Positions 28,147 to 37,218 of a DNA stretch of 64,000 nt are shown here, one piece after another (position 1 is the stretch's first letter; the number at the start of each line of letters is the position of its first letter). The DNA is taken from positions 1 through 64,000 of the forward strand of contig UQNW01000010.1 of assembly GCA_900542495.1 (NCBI GenBank), read 5' to 3'. Below the pieces are notes generated by a model that saw only the letters and a program-made list of their open reading frames with translations, was not told where the DNA came from and did no database searches. Origin of the DNA: an uncultured Roseburia sp. (GTDB lineage Bacteria; Bacillota; Clostridia; Lachnospirales; Lachnospiraceae). A program made the position numbers and the translations under genes.

Positions 28147-28782
28147 CTACTCTTCGTCTTCGATAAATTCCACTTTGCTCACGGAAACTTCATATGCCAC
28201 ACGCTTTTCCGTCTCTGTCTCGCTCAGTTTCTTCACATACTCCCTGCTCTGGATACGTCCCCATACCTGAACATGCCCACCGACTTCAAAACCGGATGCA
28301 AACCTTGCATTTCTTCCCCAGCAGATACATGGAATATAATCCGATTTTCCATAAGAGCGGTTCACTGCGATCAAAAGGTCTGCAATCTCTCTTCCAAGCG
28401 GTGTTTTCCGGTAAATCGGATCTTTGCAGATGTAGCCATCCAGAAAAATCTGGTTCGTCTTGATATCCTCATCGATCTCATCTAACAATTCCAGTTCCCT
28501 TACAAAAACGGATAAAACAAGACGGTTCTTTTTTTCCTCGTGCCGGTTGAATGACCGGAACTGTCCCATAACATATATGGTCTGACCAATATAGTCCTCA
28601 TTCACGTCAATGAGCCGTTCTGAGATCATCAGTGGTATGTAATCCATAAAATTGCTCAGCCGGTTGACTGCGACATCTACCACATAAAAGCCCTCTCCAT
28701 ACACTTCGTGGCTGAATCTGAAATCAGAAACAATCTCTCCCACAATTGACACCTGGTTATTTTCAAAAATTTTATCTGCCAT
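28147..28782 (-). CDS. Single-stranded DNA-binding protein-like, two OB folds
   Basis: 211 residues from ATG 28782 (AGGGAG eight bases upstream), rather than the upstream 28836. Two successive OB-like halves are visible (NQVSIVGEIVSDFRFSHEVYGEGFYVVDVAV...IGQTIYVMGQFRS and NQIFLDGYICKDPIYRKTPLGREIADLLIAVNR...GHVQVWGRIQSREY). The second resembles the classic SSB pattern. It lacks the acidic SSB tail apart from a short VEFIEDEE end. Probably a DNA-binding accessory; not the main ssb. Confidence 0.75.
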   Translation of the reverse strand: MADKIFENNQVSIVGEIVSDFRFSHEVYGEGFYVVDVAVNRLSNFMDYIPLMISERLIDVNEDYIGQTIYVMGQFRSFNRHEEKKNRLVLSVFVRELELLDEIDEDIKTNQIFLDGYICKDPIYRKTPLGREIADLLIAVNRSYGKSDYIPCICWGRNARFASGFEVGGHVQVWGRIQSREYVKKLSETETEKRVAYEVSVSKVEFIEDEE

Positions 28783-28803
28783 GAATTTTTCTCCCTTCCT
28801 CTT

Positions 28804-28823
28804 ATCACCGGAATCGACCGGTG
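28804..28823. repeat. Inverted repeat in the ssb-like gene leader
   Basis: TCACCGG-AATCGA-CCGGTGA, a 7-bp stem about 20 bases upstream of the chosen start; possible operator or leader hairpin. Confidence 0.5.
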
Positions 28824-28926
28824 ATTTGCCTGACAACTATGGTTTTACCATTTCCTTCCAGAAAAAATTTCGTGTAACTTGTCGATAAGTTTTTTATATT
28901 GTTTTGAAAAAAATATTGCTGCCTAC

Positions 28927-28954
28927 TTGCGTTCTCATAAAATTGTGATAGAAT
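28927..28954 (+). promoter_or_regulatory. Promoter of typA
   Basis: TTGCGT, 16-base spacer, TAGAAT, ~100 bases upstream of the start codon. Confidence 0.5.
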
Positions 28955-29052
28955 ATATGGGTTCGAGTTAATTTATAAGCTATATTAATAGGAAAAGACA
29001 GGATTTATTTCCAGATAATTTCTTTTCCGCACAGAAGAAAGAGAGATTTTTT

Positions 29053-30891
29053 ATGAAGCAGAAACGTGAAGACGTACGTAACATAGCAATCATCGCCCAC
29101 GTTGACCATGGCAAAACAACACTGGTCGATGAACTTTTAAAACAGAGTGGTGTATTCCGTGAGAATCAGGAAGTTGCTGAACGTGTCATGGACTCCAACG
29201 ATATTGAGAAGGAACGTGGTATCACAATCCTCTCCAAAAATACAGCGATCACTTACAAAGGAACAAAGATCAACATCATCGACACTCCTGGCCACGCCGA
29301 TTTCGGTGGCGAGGTAGAGCGTGTCCTTAAAATGGTAAACGGTGTTATCCTTGTCGTTGACGCATTTGAAGGTGTTATGCCTCAGACCAAATTCGTTTTG
29401 ATGAAAGCTCTGGATTTAAAACTCCCGGTTATCGTCTGTGTCAATAAAGTAGACCGCCCGGAAGCCCGTCCAAACGAAGTTGTGGACGAAGTATTAGAGT
29501 TATTTATGGATCTGGATGCCTCTGACGAGCAGTTAGACTGCCCATTCCTTTTTGCTTCCGCAAGAGACGGTTATGCCGTTCGTGAAATCCACGACCTTGT
29601 AAACAACAAAAAAGATATGACACCATTATTTGAAACCATTTTAGATTACATTCCTGCTCCGGAAGGTGATCCTGAAGCACCGACACAGGTACTGATCAGT
29701 ACCATTGATTACAATGAATACGTTGGACGTATCGGTATCGGTAAGATCGACAATGGTTCCCTGAAAGTAAATCAGGAAGCGGTCGTAGTCAACCATCACG
29801 ATCCTGACAAAAAGAAAAAAGTCCGCATCAGCAAATTATATGAATTTGACGGATTAAATAAAGTAGATGTCGAAGAAGCAAATATTGGTTCCATCGTTGC
29901 AATTTCCGGTATTGCTGATATTCACATCGGTGATACGATCTGTTCTGTGGAGAACCCGGTTGCGATCCCATTCCAGAAGATCTCCGAGCCGACTCTTTCC
30001 ATGAACTTCATCGTAAATGACAGTCCATTGGCAGGTCAGGAAGGAAAGTTTATCACTTCCCGCCACTTAAGAGACCGTTTATTCCGCGAGTTAAATACAG
30101 ACGTTTCCCTTCGTGTAGAGGAGACCGATTCCCCGGACAGCTACAAAGTATCGGGCCGCGGCGAATTACATTTATCTGTATTGATTGAAAATATGCGTCG
30201 TGAGGGATATGAGTTTGCCGTAAGTAAGGCTGAAGTATTATATCACACAGACGAAAACGGCAAGAAATTAGAACCTATGGAACTTGCCTATGTCGATGTT
30301 CCGGATGAGTATACCGGTGCTGTTATCGACAAGTTAAGCCAGCGCAAAGGTGAAATGATCAATATGAAACCTCTGACCGGCGGATATACAAGACTTGAGT
30401 TCAATATCCCATCCCGCGGTCTGATCGGTTACAGAGGCGAATTTATGACCGATACCAGAGGTAATGGTATTATCAACACCATTTTCAATGGCTATGATAC
30501 TTACCGCGGAGATATTGCTTACCGTCAGCTTGGTTCGCTGATCGCATTCGAATCCGGTGAATCCGTCACTTACGGTCTGTTCTCTGCACAGGATCGCGGT
30601 ACTTTATTCATCGGACCTGGTGAAAAAGTATATGCAGGTATGGTCATCGGTTCCTGCTCCAGAAACGAGGATATCGAATTAAACGTTTGTAAGAAGAAAC
30701 ACCTTACCAATACACGTTCCTCTTCCGCTGACGAAGCATTGACTTTAGTTCCGCCTAAGATTTTAAGCTTAGAGCAGGCACTTGACTTCATCGATGTCGA
30801 CGAGTTATTGGAGGTTACTCCGAAATCTCTTCGTATCCGTAAGAGAATTTTGGATCCAACTTTAAGAAAAAGAGCGAATTTTAAGAAATAA
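29053..30891 (+). CDS. typA: Ribosome-associated GTPase TypA/BipA
   Basis: 612 residues. Translational GTPase of the EF-G/LepA superfamily involved in ribosome assembly and stress adaptation. Motifs: AHVDHGKTTL (G1), RGITI (G2), DTPGHADF (G3), NKVD (G4) and SAR (G5), then domain II, an EF-G-like domain III/V and the BipA-specific C-terminal domain. Full length. Confidence 0.97.
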   Translation: MKQKREDVRNIAIIAHVDHGKTTLVDELLKQSGVFRENQEVAERVMDSNDIEKERGITILSKNTAITYKGTKINIIDTPGHADFGGEVERVLKMVNGVILVVDAFEGVMPQTKFVLMKALDLKLPVIVCVNKVDRPEARPNEVVDEVLELFMDLDASDEQLDCPFLFASARDGYAVREIHDLVNNKKDMTPLFETILDYIPAPEGDPEAPTQVLISTIDYNEYVGRIGIGKIDNGSLKVNQEAVVVNHHDPDKKKKVRISKLYEFDGLNKVDVEEANIGSIVAISGIADIHIGDTICSVENPVAIPFQKISEPTLSMNFIVNDSPLAGQEGKFITSRHLRDRLFRELNTDVSLRVEETDSPDSYKVSGRGELHLSVLIENMRREGYEFAVSKAEVLYHTDENGKKLEPMELAYVDVPDEYTGAVIDKLSQRKGEMINMKPLTGGYTRLEFNIPSRGLIGYRGEFMTDTRGNGIINTIFNGYDTYRGDIAYRQLGSLIAFESGESVTYGLFSAQDRGTLFIGPGEKVYAGMVIGSCSRNEDIELNVCKKKHLTNTRSSSADEALTLVPPKILSLEQALDFIDVDELLEVTPKSLRIRKRILDPTLRKRANFKK

Positions 30892-30965
30892 AAAACGGCT
30901 CTACGCCTTTTTTCCAGAAACTATAAAAACCTATGCAACATTCAACGACAAACAGGAGAATATGT

Positions 30966-33194
30966 ATGAAAAAAATATGTACATTTTTCGGATTGCTGAT
31001 ATCCATGTGTCTGTTGCTAAATGTCGGTTTTAGCTCTCTGTCCGTAAAGGGCGCAGCTGCCGGGAATACAGAACAGACTTCCGATTCAAACTTTACAAAT
31101 TTAATCGTATTTGCCAGATTTGCAGATGAGAATGAATTTGTGAATGATATTTATCAAGGTGTCTCTGTGCGGGAGATCATAGACAATTCCTATAACACTG
31201 CCTATTATTCCGTGGGCGATTACTACCGGAATGCGTCCTCAGACAAATTGCGCATGAATAGTCTTTATCTGTTTGATAACGGCGGTTCCCTGCAGTTAAA
31301 ACATGAACGCGGATACTATGCCAGTTACAGCAATGATAATGAAATCGGTTATAAAACGAGTAAAGAAAAAGCCTACCGCATGTACGAACTGCGCACCGAT
31401 TGGTCTGCTGCCATAAACAAAGCGATCCAGAATGGAAACACCATTACGAATTACGATGGCAGCAAGACATATTCTTATGAGGATCTTGACAAAAACCGGG
31501 ATGGAAAGATCGATTCCATTACTGTTATCTATAAAAACACGACACAAAATATTGTGATAAACCGCTCTGATCCGCTTTGGAACTATAAGGATTATGCAGA
31601 CTATGTGGAGATCAATCTTGGCGATGGCAGGATGCTTCAAAGCCAATATTATGTACAGGTCATAAATAACTACTCAACTCTGTATATGGCAAACAATGAT
31701 CAAAAACCGATCGTTTCATTGAAGTCTCCGATCCATGAAATGGGGCATATATTTGGTCTGCTGGATTTATACAATTCGTCAAATCAAACGCCGGTTTATT
31801 TCATGTCTGCCATGGCAAATGCCATCTCACCTGTTCCACAGGGACTTTCGATCAAAGAAAAAGAGGCTCTGGGATGGACAGACCATAGTACTCTAAAGAC
31901 GATCACAGAACCGGGTAAATACAAAGTAAAGCTCAGCGGCACAGCCACCGGTACTGACGACTGTATCGGATATAAAGCAGGCATTCCGGAACTGAACAGG
32001 ACACTGTATCTGGAATACAGAAACTTCTCAACAGATGGCAGCAAATATGATAAGTCAGAGAAGCAGCTGACCAATTCAGAAACATCAAACATAAAATCCG
32101 GTTTAGTCTGTTATCTTGCACAACCTGACATCCGCTTTCCAAGCAATCTAAATGGAAAACCGGGAAATTGGGCACTGGAAGTTATGGGCGGTACACAATC
32201 CACTAAATCTGATGCAGCCCTTGGCTTAAATGATTCGCTTCAGGTTACAGACAAACTCAAAGTGACTGTCACTGCTATAGAAGGGGAAGTCCTTACCTTT
32301 CAAATCGAAGGGGAAATGGAACAACATGTCCATTCCGGTGGACAGGCGACCTGCACGAAAAAAGCCGTCTGTGAAGAATGTAGGGAGGAATACGGAGAAA
32401 TAGATCCAACATGCCATTTGAATCTCCAGCGACAGGGCTTTAAAGAGCCAACACAGGAGGAAACCGGATATACCGGTGATCTGGTATGTACAGATTGTCA
32501 TACCATAGTAGAAGCTGGTGAGGTCATTGATAAATTACCAGTCACTCCACCTGAAGGAAAACCGGAACCGGAAATACCGCCTGTGGTTCCTGATAAGCCA
32601 CCGGTCATGCTGGAAGGTGACAAAGCAGAAGTGAGCAAAAATCCAGACAATCACTCCGGTGCAGTATTTCGTTCAGATGCATCCTTTGATACCTTTGTCC
32701 GGGTAATGGTAGATAATATTGAATTAGTGAGGGACAGAGACTATACTGCCCGCTCCGGAAGTACTATCATAACTTTACTTCCATCCTTCCTTGCCGGTCT
32801 TTCCGAAGGAGCTCACAACATTGCCATTGAATCAACAACCGGAACGGCAACGGCGGATTTTTCTGTAATTTCAGATCCTGCCCCGGCGTCACCAGCTCCG
32901 GTACCACCGGCATCCGCACCTGTGCCACCGGCATCAGGTAATACAAACACTGATGATTCATCTACAGATACTGTGGCTGATCCGGTTTCCGAAACTGCTT
33001 CTACAGCCGGATCTGCCAATGTATCCGGCAACAGTTCTTTACCTGATACCGCTCAGATGAAGAAAGACTCCTCCGGCACGGACATAAAATCACCGCAATG
33101 TGGAGAGAAAAACTGTTTCACTCTCTTATTGGAAGATTTCATAGAAATATTAAAAAAAGTATTATTATTCTTAGGTTTTTCATCTAAGATCTGA
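30966..33194 (+). CDS. Secreted M6-like zinc metallopeptidase
   Basis: 742 residues from ATG 30966 (AGGAG seven bases upstream). Signal peptide 1-~30; peptidase part with the zinc motif in PIHEMGHIFGLLDLY and a Ca-binding-like loop DKNRDGKIDS; around residue 455 a Cys-paired module (CTKKAVCEEC...LVCTDCHTIVEAGEVIDKLP) frequent in Lachnospiraceae surface proteins; a beta domain (SGAVFRSDASFDTF...), a Pro/Ala/Ser/Thr-rich linker and an amphipathic C-terminus (LLLEDFIEILKKVLLFLGF). There is no proper sortase signal. It probably degrades host or dietary protein outside the cell. Last gene before the accessory island. Confidence 0.8.
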   Translation: MKKICTFFGLLISMCLLLNVGFSSLSVKGAAAGNTEQTSDSNFTNLIVFARFADENEFVNDIYQGVSVREIIDNSYNTAYYSVGDYYRNASSDKLRMNSLYLFDNGGSLQLKHERGYYASYSNDNEIGYKTSKEKAYRMYELRTDWSAAINKAIQNGNTITNYDGSKTYSYEDLDKNRDGKIDSITVIYKNTTQNIVINRSDPLWNYKDYADYVEINLGDGRMLQSQYYVQVINNYSTLYMANNDQKPIVSLKSPIHEMGHIFGLLDLYNSSNQTPVYFMSAMANAISPVPQGLSIKEKEALGWTDHSTLKTITEPGKYKVKLSGTATGTDDCIGYKAGIPELNRTLYLEYRNFSTDGSKYDKSEKQLTNSETSNIKSGLVCYLAQPDIRFPSNLNGKPGNWALEVMGGTQSTKSDAALGLNDSLQVTDKLKVTVTAIEGEVLTFQIEGEMEQHVHSGGQATCTKKAVCEECREEYGEIDPTCHLNLQRQGFKEPTQEETGYTGDLVCTDCHTIVEAGEVIDKLPVTPPEGKPEPEIPPVVPDKPPVMLEGDKAEVSKNPDNHSGAVFRSDASFDTFVRVMVDNIELVRDRDYTARSGSTIITLLPSFLAGLSEGAHNIAIESTTGTATADFSVISDPAPASPAPVPPASAPVPPASGNTNTDDSSTDTVADPVSETASTAGSANVSGNSSLPDTAQMKKDSSGTDIKSPQCGEKNCFTLLLEDFIEILKKVLLFLGFSSKI

Positions 33195-33245
33195 AAAAAC
33201 ACACAGGACAGCTCCTATGTTAAGCTGTCCTGTGTGTTTTTTTTC
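33194..33245. terminator. Terminator after the metallopeptidase gene
   Basis: AAAACACACAGGACAGCT with exact complement and a T8 tract. Confidence 0.9.
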
Positions 33246-33333
33246 AAAAGTAATTGATATATTTTCTGCCCGTCATAATCCGGTGCGTTCTGCCGAAGTA
33301 TATCATAAATCTGCTCAATGACTGACGCATTTA
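33243..33333 (-). pseudogene. Remnant of an Rpn-family nuclease gene (C-terminal ~30 codons)
   Basis: The minus strand reads SVIEQIYDILRQNAPDYDG, then QKIYQLLLKK, nearly identical to the C-terminus of the intact Rpn gene ending at 37219. Everything upstream of this piece is gone, and it begins abruptly at the end of a small lipoprotein frame. A deletion between two copies is the simplest explanation. Confidence 0.8.
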
Positions 33334-33560
33334 ATATCAATTCTTCGACCTAAATGTATCTTTAATTCTTCAAAATCCAGCAAAGTCCAATCTAATTGTT
33401 GCGTTTCTGAAGATAAGGAAAAACTATTATCATCTTCGTATTCCGTCTGTGCAATATTTTTTCCGTAACCTTTTTCTACTATTGGCTTCGATTTATTAAA
33501 GGTACAAGAACACAATCCAATTATAATAAAAAGGTAACAAAACAAAAAAAGCTTCTTCAT
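33315..33560 (-). CDS. Small putative lipoprotein, probably truncated at its 3' end
   Basis: 81 residues. N-terminal lipoprotein signal (MKKLFLFCYLFIIIGLCSC, lipid Cys about residue 19) and a polar remainder. The last five residues and the stop are read from the Rpn remnant in another frame, so the original C-terminus has probably been lost. No family recognised. Confidence 0.5.
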   Translation of the reverse strand: MKKLFLFCYLFIIIGLCSCTFNKSKPIVEKGYGKNIAQTEYEDDNSFSLSSETQQLDWTLLDFEELKIHLGRRIDIKCVSH

Positions 33561-33603
33561 ATACCTGCCTCTTCACAATTAATACCTTATTGTTCAGCAG
33601 ACA

Positions 33604-34182
33604 CTAATCATTTATACTATATTTTTGTACAAATTCCTGTTCAAATTCGGATTCTGTATATGTATATACAGCATGAAAATATAACTTTTCAAACTTTTCA
33701 AGGTTGAAACGCACAAATCTCTTTCCACCCTTTTTCATAAAATGCTTTCCAATTGCTACTCGAGATTTATCCTCTTTTACGTCAGTTTTATTGGGATTCT
33801 TTTCTTCATTATAAACTAAAATAAAATTTACATTATTTCTACAAAATGAAACCCCCTCATCTACTATATCTGTAAATATCAACAAACTATCATATATTTT
33901 ATTGTATACATTATAAATTACATTACTCTGTATTTTTCCATTTTTAAACTCAATAAAATAGTAATTGCCTGTTTCTGATAAATAAAGAGCATCATTCGAA
34001 CATGGTGTCTCTGATACTCCTAATTTTTTTGCATATTTTTCTTTTACTTTATCAAAATTTACCACTTGCAAATCTGATTCTGTCATATAACTGATCTCTT
34101 TGCTGTCTGAATCTTTAGATGTCTCTTTTAATGAAGATAAACTATTCTTAAAAAGTTCAAATTTATCATATCGTGTTTCCAT
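33604..34182 (-). CDS. Putative PD-(D/E)XK nuclease, partner of the adjacent ATPase
   Basis: 192 residues from ATG 34182 (TTGGAG seven bases upstream), overlapping the ATPase gene by 17 bases. No membrane segment. A central CSNDALYLSETGNYYFIEFKNGKI-like region (about 66-90) shows the spacing of a PD-(D/E)XK core: an Asp followed after ~14 residues by Glu-Phe-Lys within a beta strand. The C-terminus is a conserved-looking KRFVRFNLEKFEKLYFHAVYTYTESEFE block. I infer a nuclease effector of a two-gene defence cassette; the exact family is not recognised. Confidence 0.55.
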   Translation of the reverse strand: METRYDKFELFKNSLSSLKETSKDSDSKEISYMTESDLQVVNFDKVKEKYAKKLGVSETPCSNDALYLSETGNYYFIEFKNGKIQSNVIYNVYNKIYDSLLIFTDIVDEGVSFCRNNVNFILVYNEEKNPNKTDVKEDKSRVAIGKHFMKKGGKRFVRFNLEKFEKLYFHAVYTYTESEFEQEFVQKYSIND

Positions 34183-35455
34183 TGCTATACTCCAAATTCT
34201 CCAAATCCTGTAATGGTCTAGCCAACTTTTCATATATCAGTTCTGTCTGATCTGTTACATCCTTAATATTGGTTCTTCCCTCATTGTCATCTGTCAGATA
34301 AAATTTACATTTCTTTTCAATCCCATATTTTTTTACATATACCTCGATTGCATTTAAAAAATAAGGACTATGTGTATTTAACAAAATATTTACACCAAAT
34401 TCTTTCTGAATCAATACGATAACTTCTGCAAACTTTAATTGCCACTCAGGATGTAAGTGTATCTCTGGTTCATCTAATATTACTACACCATTATCATTAA
34501 TACTTCCATTTCTTAATAGTGTTTTTAAAATAATAAAACTTTTTATTCCAGTTGATAAATTAGACATTTCAAGTGTACCATTCAGTTCACTTGTTCTATA
34601 ACTATAATTTCCTCCATCTTCCGATACAGTTAAATCTCCATCACATATACCATTCATTGTTTCAAAAATTCGCTCAAGTTTTTTATTTACCAAGATTTCA
34701 TCCAGAGCACCAAAATCTCTTGTATCCTTAACCCTTACAATCTTATCCAGTAAACTGTCTCTATGATTCAAACCATAAGCACTCCGATATGGCAATAAAT
34801 CTTGTAAATCATCCAATACAAATGGATCATCTATATAGATAATCTCCTTATTCAAACTCATATCCTGTATAATATTTATGTTTTCATTATTGATCACTTC
34901 AAATTCGATCTTGCTGTTTCTTATTTCCAGCTGAATTTTTGAATAATTACTCTCATTATTTAAAAATCCTATTTTCATTCCAAATTCAGAGTCCAATGTT
35001 CTTTGCAAAATTGCCCTGCGTATTTCTGTATCTTCAATAAATAGGACAGAATATATTTTGTCTGCTAATTGCTCTAATGTATCCTGATATGCAATTGCAT
35101 CAAAATTTATTTCTCGATTTTCAAAAAAATTTTCAATTGCTTTTCTAATGATTCTGGAATCTCCAACATACTGCTCCTTATTGTGCACAAATTCCGCTGC
35201 GAGATCATGTACAGAATACTTTCTTCCTGCACGATTAAAGGTTTCATGATAAAAATTGGCAATATGACGTCCTATTGTATTAATCCGTTCTTGACTTATC
35301 TGCCTTTCTATTTTATAAAAAGATTCAAAAATGCAGAATAACATTTTCCCTACTGTGCTTTTTCCTGTGTTGTTTTCTCCAGCAATTAACGTTATTCCAT
35401 CTAACTTAATATCTGCTTCTTGCACTTTTCCAACATTTTCTAAAATTAGTCTCAT
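34166..35455 (-). CDS. OLD/RecF-like AAA ATPase
   Basis: 429 residues. ABC-type ATPase: Walker A GENNTGKST (~31-39), signature NLSTGIKSF, Walker B VVILDEPEIHLHPEW and H-loop NTHSPYFL. It lacks the C-terminal TOPRIM nuclease of OLD and GajA proteins; instead a separate small putative nuclease gene follows with overlapping ends. This ATPase-plus-nuclease layout is typical of anti-phage cassettes. Base composition is far more AT-rich than the core genes. Likely a defence sensor; the system has no name that I can assign. Confidence 0.75.
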   Translation of the reverse strand: MRLILENVGKVQEADIKLDGITLIAGENNTGKSTVGKMLFCIFESFYKIERQISQERINTIGRHIANFYHETFNRAGRKYSVHDLAAEFVHNKEQYVGDSRIIRKAIENFFENREINFDAIAYQDTLEQLADKIYSVLFIEDTEIRRAILQRTLDSEFGMKIGFLNNESNYSKIQLEIRNSKIEFEVINNENINIIQDMSLNKEIIYIDDPFVLDDLQDLLPYRSAYGLNHRDSLLDKIVRVKDTRDFGALDEILVNKKLERIFETMNGICDGDLTVSEDGGNYSYRTSELNGTLEMSNLSTGIKSFIILKTLLRNGSINDNGVVILDEPEIHLHPEWQLKFAEVIVLIQKEFGVNILLNTHSPYFLNAIEVYVKKYGIEKKCKFYLTDDNEGRTNIKDVTDQTELIYEKLARPLQDLENLEYSNGNTI

Positions 35456-35632
35456 ATTACTTCCTATTCTTCCACCTTAATAATTTTATATTACTCAGCT
35501 ATACTATTATTAGTTAAATTCATTATCAATATTATATTGCTTGTATAAAATTATTGCAAGTTTACCATATTATTTAATATTACACCCCAGTTACATCAGT
35601 CATTCCTCTGCCCAGCAGAAAAATGACCTTAT

Positions 35633-36484
35633 TTACTGTGAAATTAACTTTACATTACAGACAGAAAATCTATCTTCTGACCACTCTAACTCTATTTGCA
35701 ATTCCTCTGGCAGACGATAAAACAGTTTCTCATATAGAATTAATTTTTGATCTCTGACATCTGCTCTCCAAGCCATATTTTCTTCTTTACCCGTATCTTC
35801 CCCATACTCCACAAAATAACTATCATACACTTCTCTCTCATCAACAGGAATTGTATAAAACTCCTCAAAATTCAAACAGCGGCTGGAAATGTTCACTTCA
35901 TACTTATGATCTGTTTTTTTACAAGAAACCGGAAACCTAATTTCTGTCGTCTGATTTTCCGTCCACTCGACATTTTTATATGTTCCATTTTCACTCATAA
36001 AAACAGTAATTTTGCTTCCACTTTCCGGATAATTGCTCCCCATATCCTGCCCAATATATACAATATCCTTCATTCCATCCGCATTAAAATCTTCTGTCAG
36101 AATGGATATCCCAATCCATGCGCTCTCAAATGGTCCAATTTCTAACAACTCCCCACTTCCAAATATGATTGCATACATTTTTCTCCCGTCTTGGAGAAAA
36201 TATTGAAGAACTCTGTCTTCTTGACCATCTCCATCGAAATCCCTATGAACAAATTCTCCTTGTAATACATCCACCAAATCTAAATATCCTTCATAGTCAA
36301 ACAGAAAATCCACATATCCCACCGATGTTGTTTCTTCTGGGAATTGCGATACATCTCTTCCATCCATTAACTTTGGCTTTACTTTCTTACAAGATAAAAT
36401 GAAAAGAATGAAAATCATTATGACAATTAAAACACTTCGAATGAATCTTTTTTTATAATACTTTGTTTCATATTCGTACCTCAT
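35633..36484 (-). CDS. DxDxDG-repeat lipoprotein, C-terminally truncated duplicate
   Basis: 283 residues, N-terminal lipoprotein-like signal (VIMIFILFILSCKK). Contains two Ca-loop-like motifs (RDFDGDGQEDRV, EDFNADGMKDIV) as in FG-GAP/VCBS repeats. It is almost identical to the first ~280 residues of the 439-residue gene at 42380-43699 but stops where that protein continues with ~160 more residues. The central ~545 bases (about 35677-36222) match exactly. Probably a truncated paralogue maintained by recent duplication or gene conversion. Function unknown. Confidence 0.7.
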   Translation of the reverse strand: MRYEYETKYYKKRFIRSVLIVIMIFILFILSCKKVKPKLMDGRDVSQFPEETTSVGYVDFLFDYEGYLDLVDVLQGEFVHRDFDGDGQEDRVLQYFLQDGRKMYAIIFGSGELLEIGPFESAWIGISILTEDFNADGMKDIVYIGQDMGSNYPESGSKITVFMSENGTYKNVEWTENQTTEIRFPVSCKKTDHKYEVNISSRCLNFEEFYTIPVDEREVYDSYFVEYGEDTGKEENMAWRADVRDQKLILYEKLFYRLPEELQIELEWSEDRFSVCNVKLISQ

Positions 36485-36495
36485 TTACAACTTTA

Positions 36496-36513
36496 AAACT
36501 ATTTTTTTAGTTT
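36496..36513. promoter_or_regulatory. BlaI-type palindrome upstream of the truncated lipoprotein gene
   Basis: AAACTATTTTTTTAGTTT, i.e. ACTA-N6-TAGT with matching flanks, 12 bases before the start codon; identical to the site at 49005. Confidence 0.6.
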
Positions 36514-36550
36514 TATTTATCATAAAATAAATATATTTTTTCAATATCAG

Positions 36551-36599
36551 GTTTCAAATTTATGGATTTATTGCTTCTTAATAAATAGATTTGCAAATC
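36551..36599 (+). promoter_or_regulatory. Island-specific promoter plus GATTTGCAAATC palindrome (site A)
   Basis: GTTTCAA (36551-36557), 16 bases, CTTCTTAATA (36574-36583), then the 12-bp palindrome at 36588-36599 where transcription should begin. The same layout precedes genes at 42290, 49150 and 54919. Confidence 0.75.
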
Positions 36600-36624
36600 A
36601 ATAAATAGAAAAGAGGAAAATTTT

Positions 36625-37101
36625 ATGATTAATTACGGAGCACCTTTAACCTACAGTCAATGGACAAATGCCTGGAATGATTCCAGCATATCTGATATTG
36701 ATTGTCTCGCACGAGTAATTTATGCTGAAGACACAAGGTATATTGATGGAGAATACGCCGTTGCTAAGGAAATATACAACAGAAAGCATAGTGGCAATCC
36801 AAAACTGTTTTCCAGAGACAAGAAAAATTTAACTTGGAAAAACATCTTATTCAATGGGCATTATGATACAGCAACTGGACCAGCTAAGAATTGTCAGAAT
36901 GCCATGTGTCCTACTATGGGCAACGAATGGACGAATTGCATTGCACGCGCAACAGAACTAGTGAACGGTGGGGTTCCTTCTTCATCACTCGGTTTCCAGA
37001 AATATCACCGAGCATCATCTGTTGACGTTAGTTCGTTTGATAAAGTGGACACTTCTACAATTAAAACTATCGGCGGAAATACCTTTTTTGACTATCTGTA
37101 A
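36625..37101 (+). CDS. Leaderless cell-wall hydrolase, SleB/CwlJ-like (Hydrolase_2)
   Basis: 158 residues preceded by AGAGGAAAA. The pattern LARVIYAEDTRYIDGEYAVAKEIYNRKHSG, with its catalytic Glu-type AED/E positions, and the later GFQKYHRASS resemble the SleB/CwlJ hydrolase fold, normally a lytic transglycosylase acting on spore cortex or cell wall. Unlike those enzymes it has no signal peptide or peptidoglycan-binding domain, so release would need lysis or a holin. It is driven by the shared island promoter. Confidence 0.75.
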   Translation: MINYGAPLTYSQWTNAWNDSSISDIDCLARVIYAEDTRYIDGEYAVAKEIYNRKHSGNPKLFSRDKKNLTWKNILFNGHYDTATGPAKNCQNAMCPTMGNEWTNCIARATELVNGGVPSSSLGFQKYHRASSVDVSSFDKVDTSTIKTIGGNTFFDYL

Positions 37102-37135
37102 AACTAATTAGAATCATTGAAAAGTAATTATTTTT

Positions 37136-37167
37136 CAAAATGGGGTTGCAAAAATGCAACCCCATTT
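37136..37167. terminator. Terminator after the SleB-like gene
   Basis: AAAATGGGGTTGCA / TGCAACCCCATTT hairpin 35 bases past the stop. Confidence 0.8.
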
Positions 37168-37218
37168 ACATGTCATGGTATGATTCTATATTTACCTTGT
37201 ATATTTTCCTTACCTGAA

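Noticed and set aside
33030..33194. LPDTA in the metallopeptidase as a sortase signal
   Set aside because: It is ~50 residues from the end and is not followed directly by a membrane helix and basic tail.
35747..36145. 132-codon plus-strand frame (identical at 42968-43366)
   Set aside because: Antisense shadow of the duplicated lipoprotein gene; useful only as a sign that the two copies are identical there.
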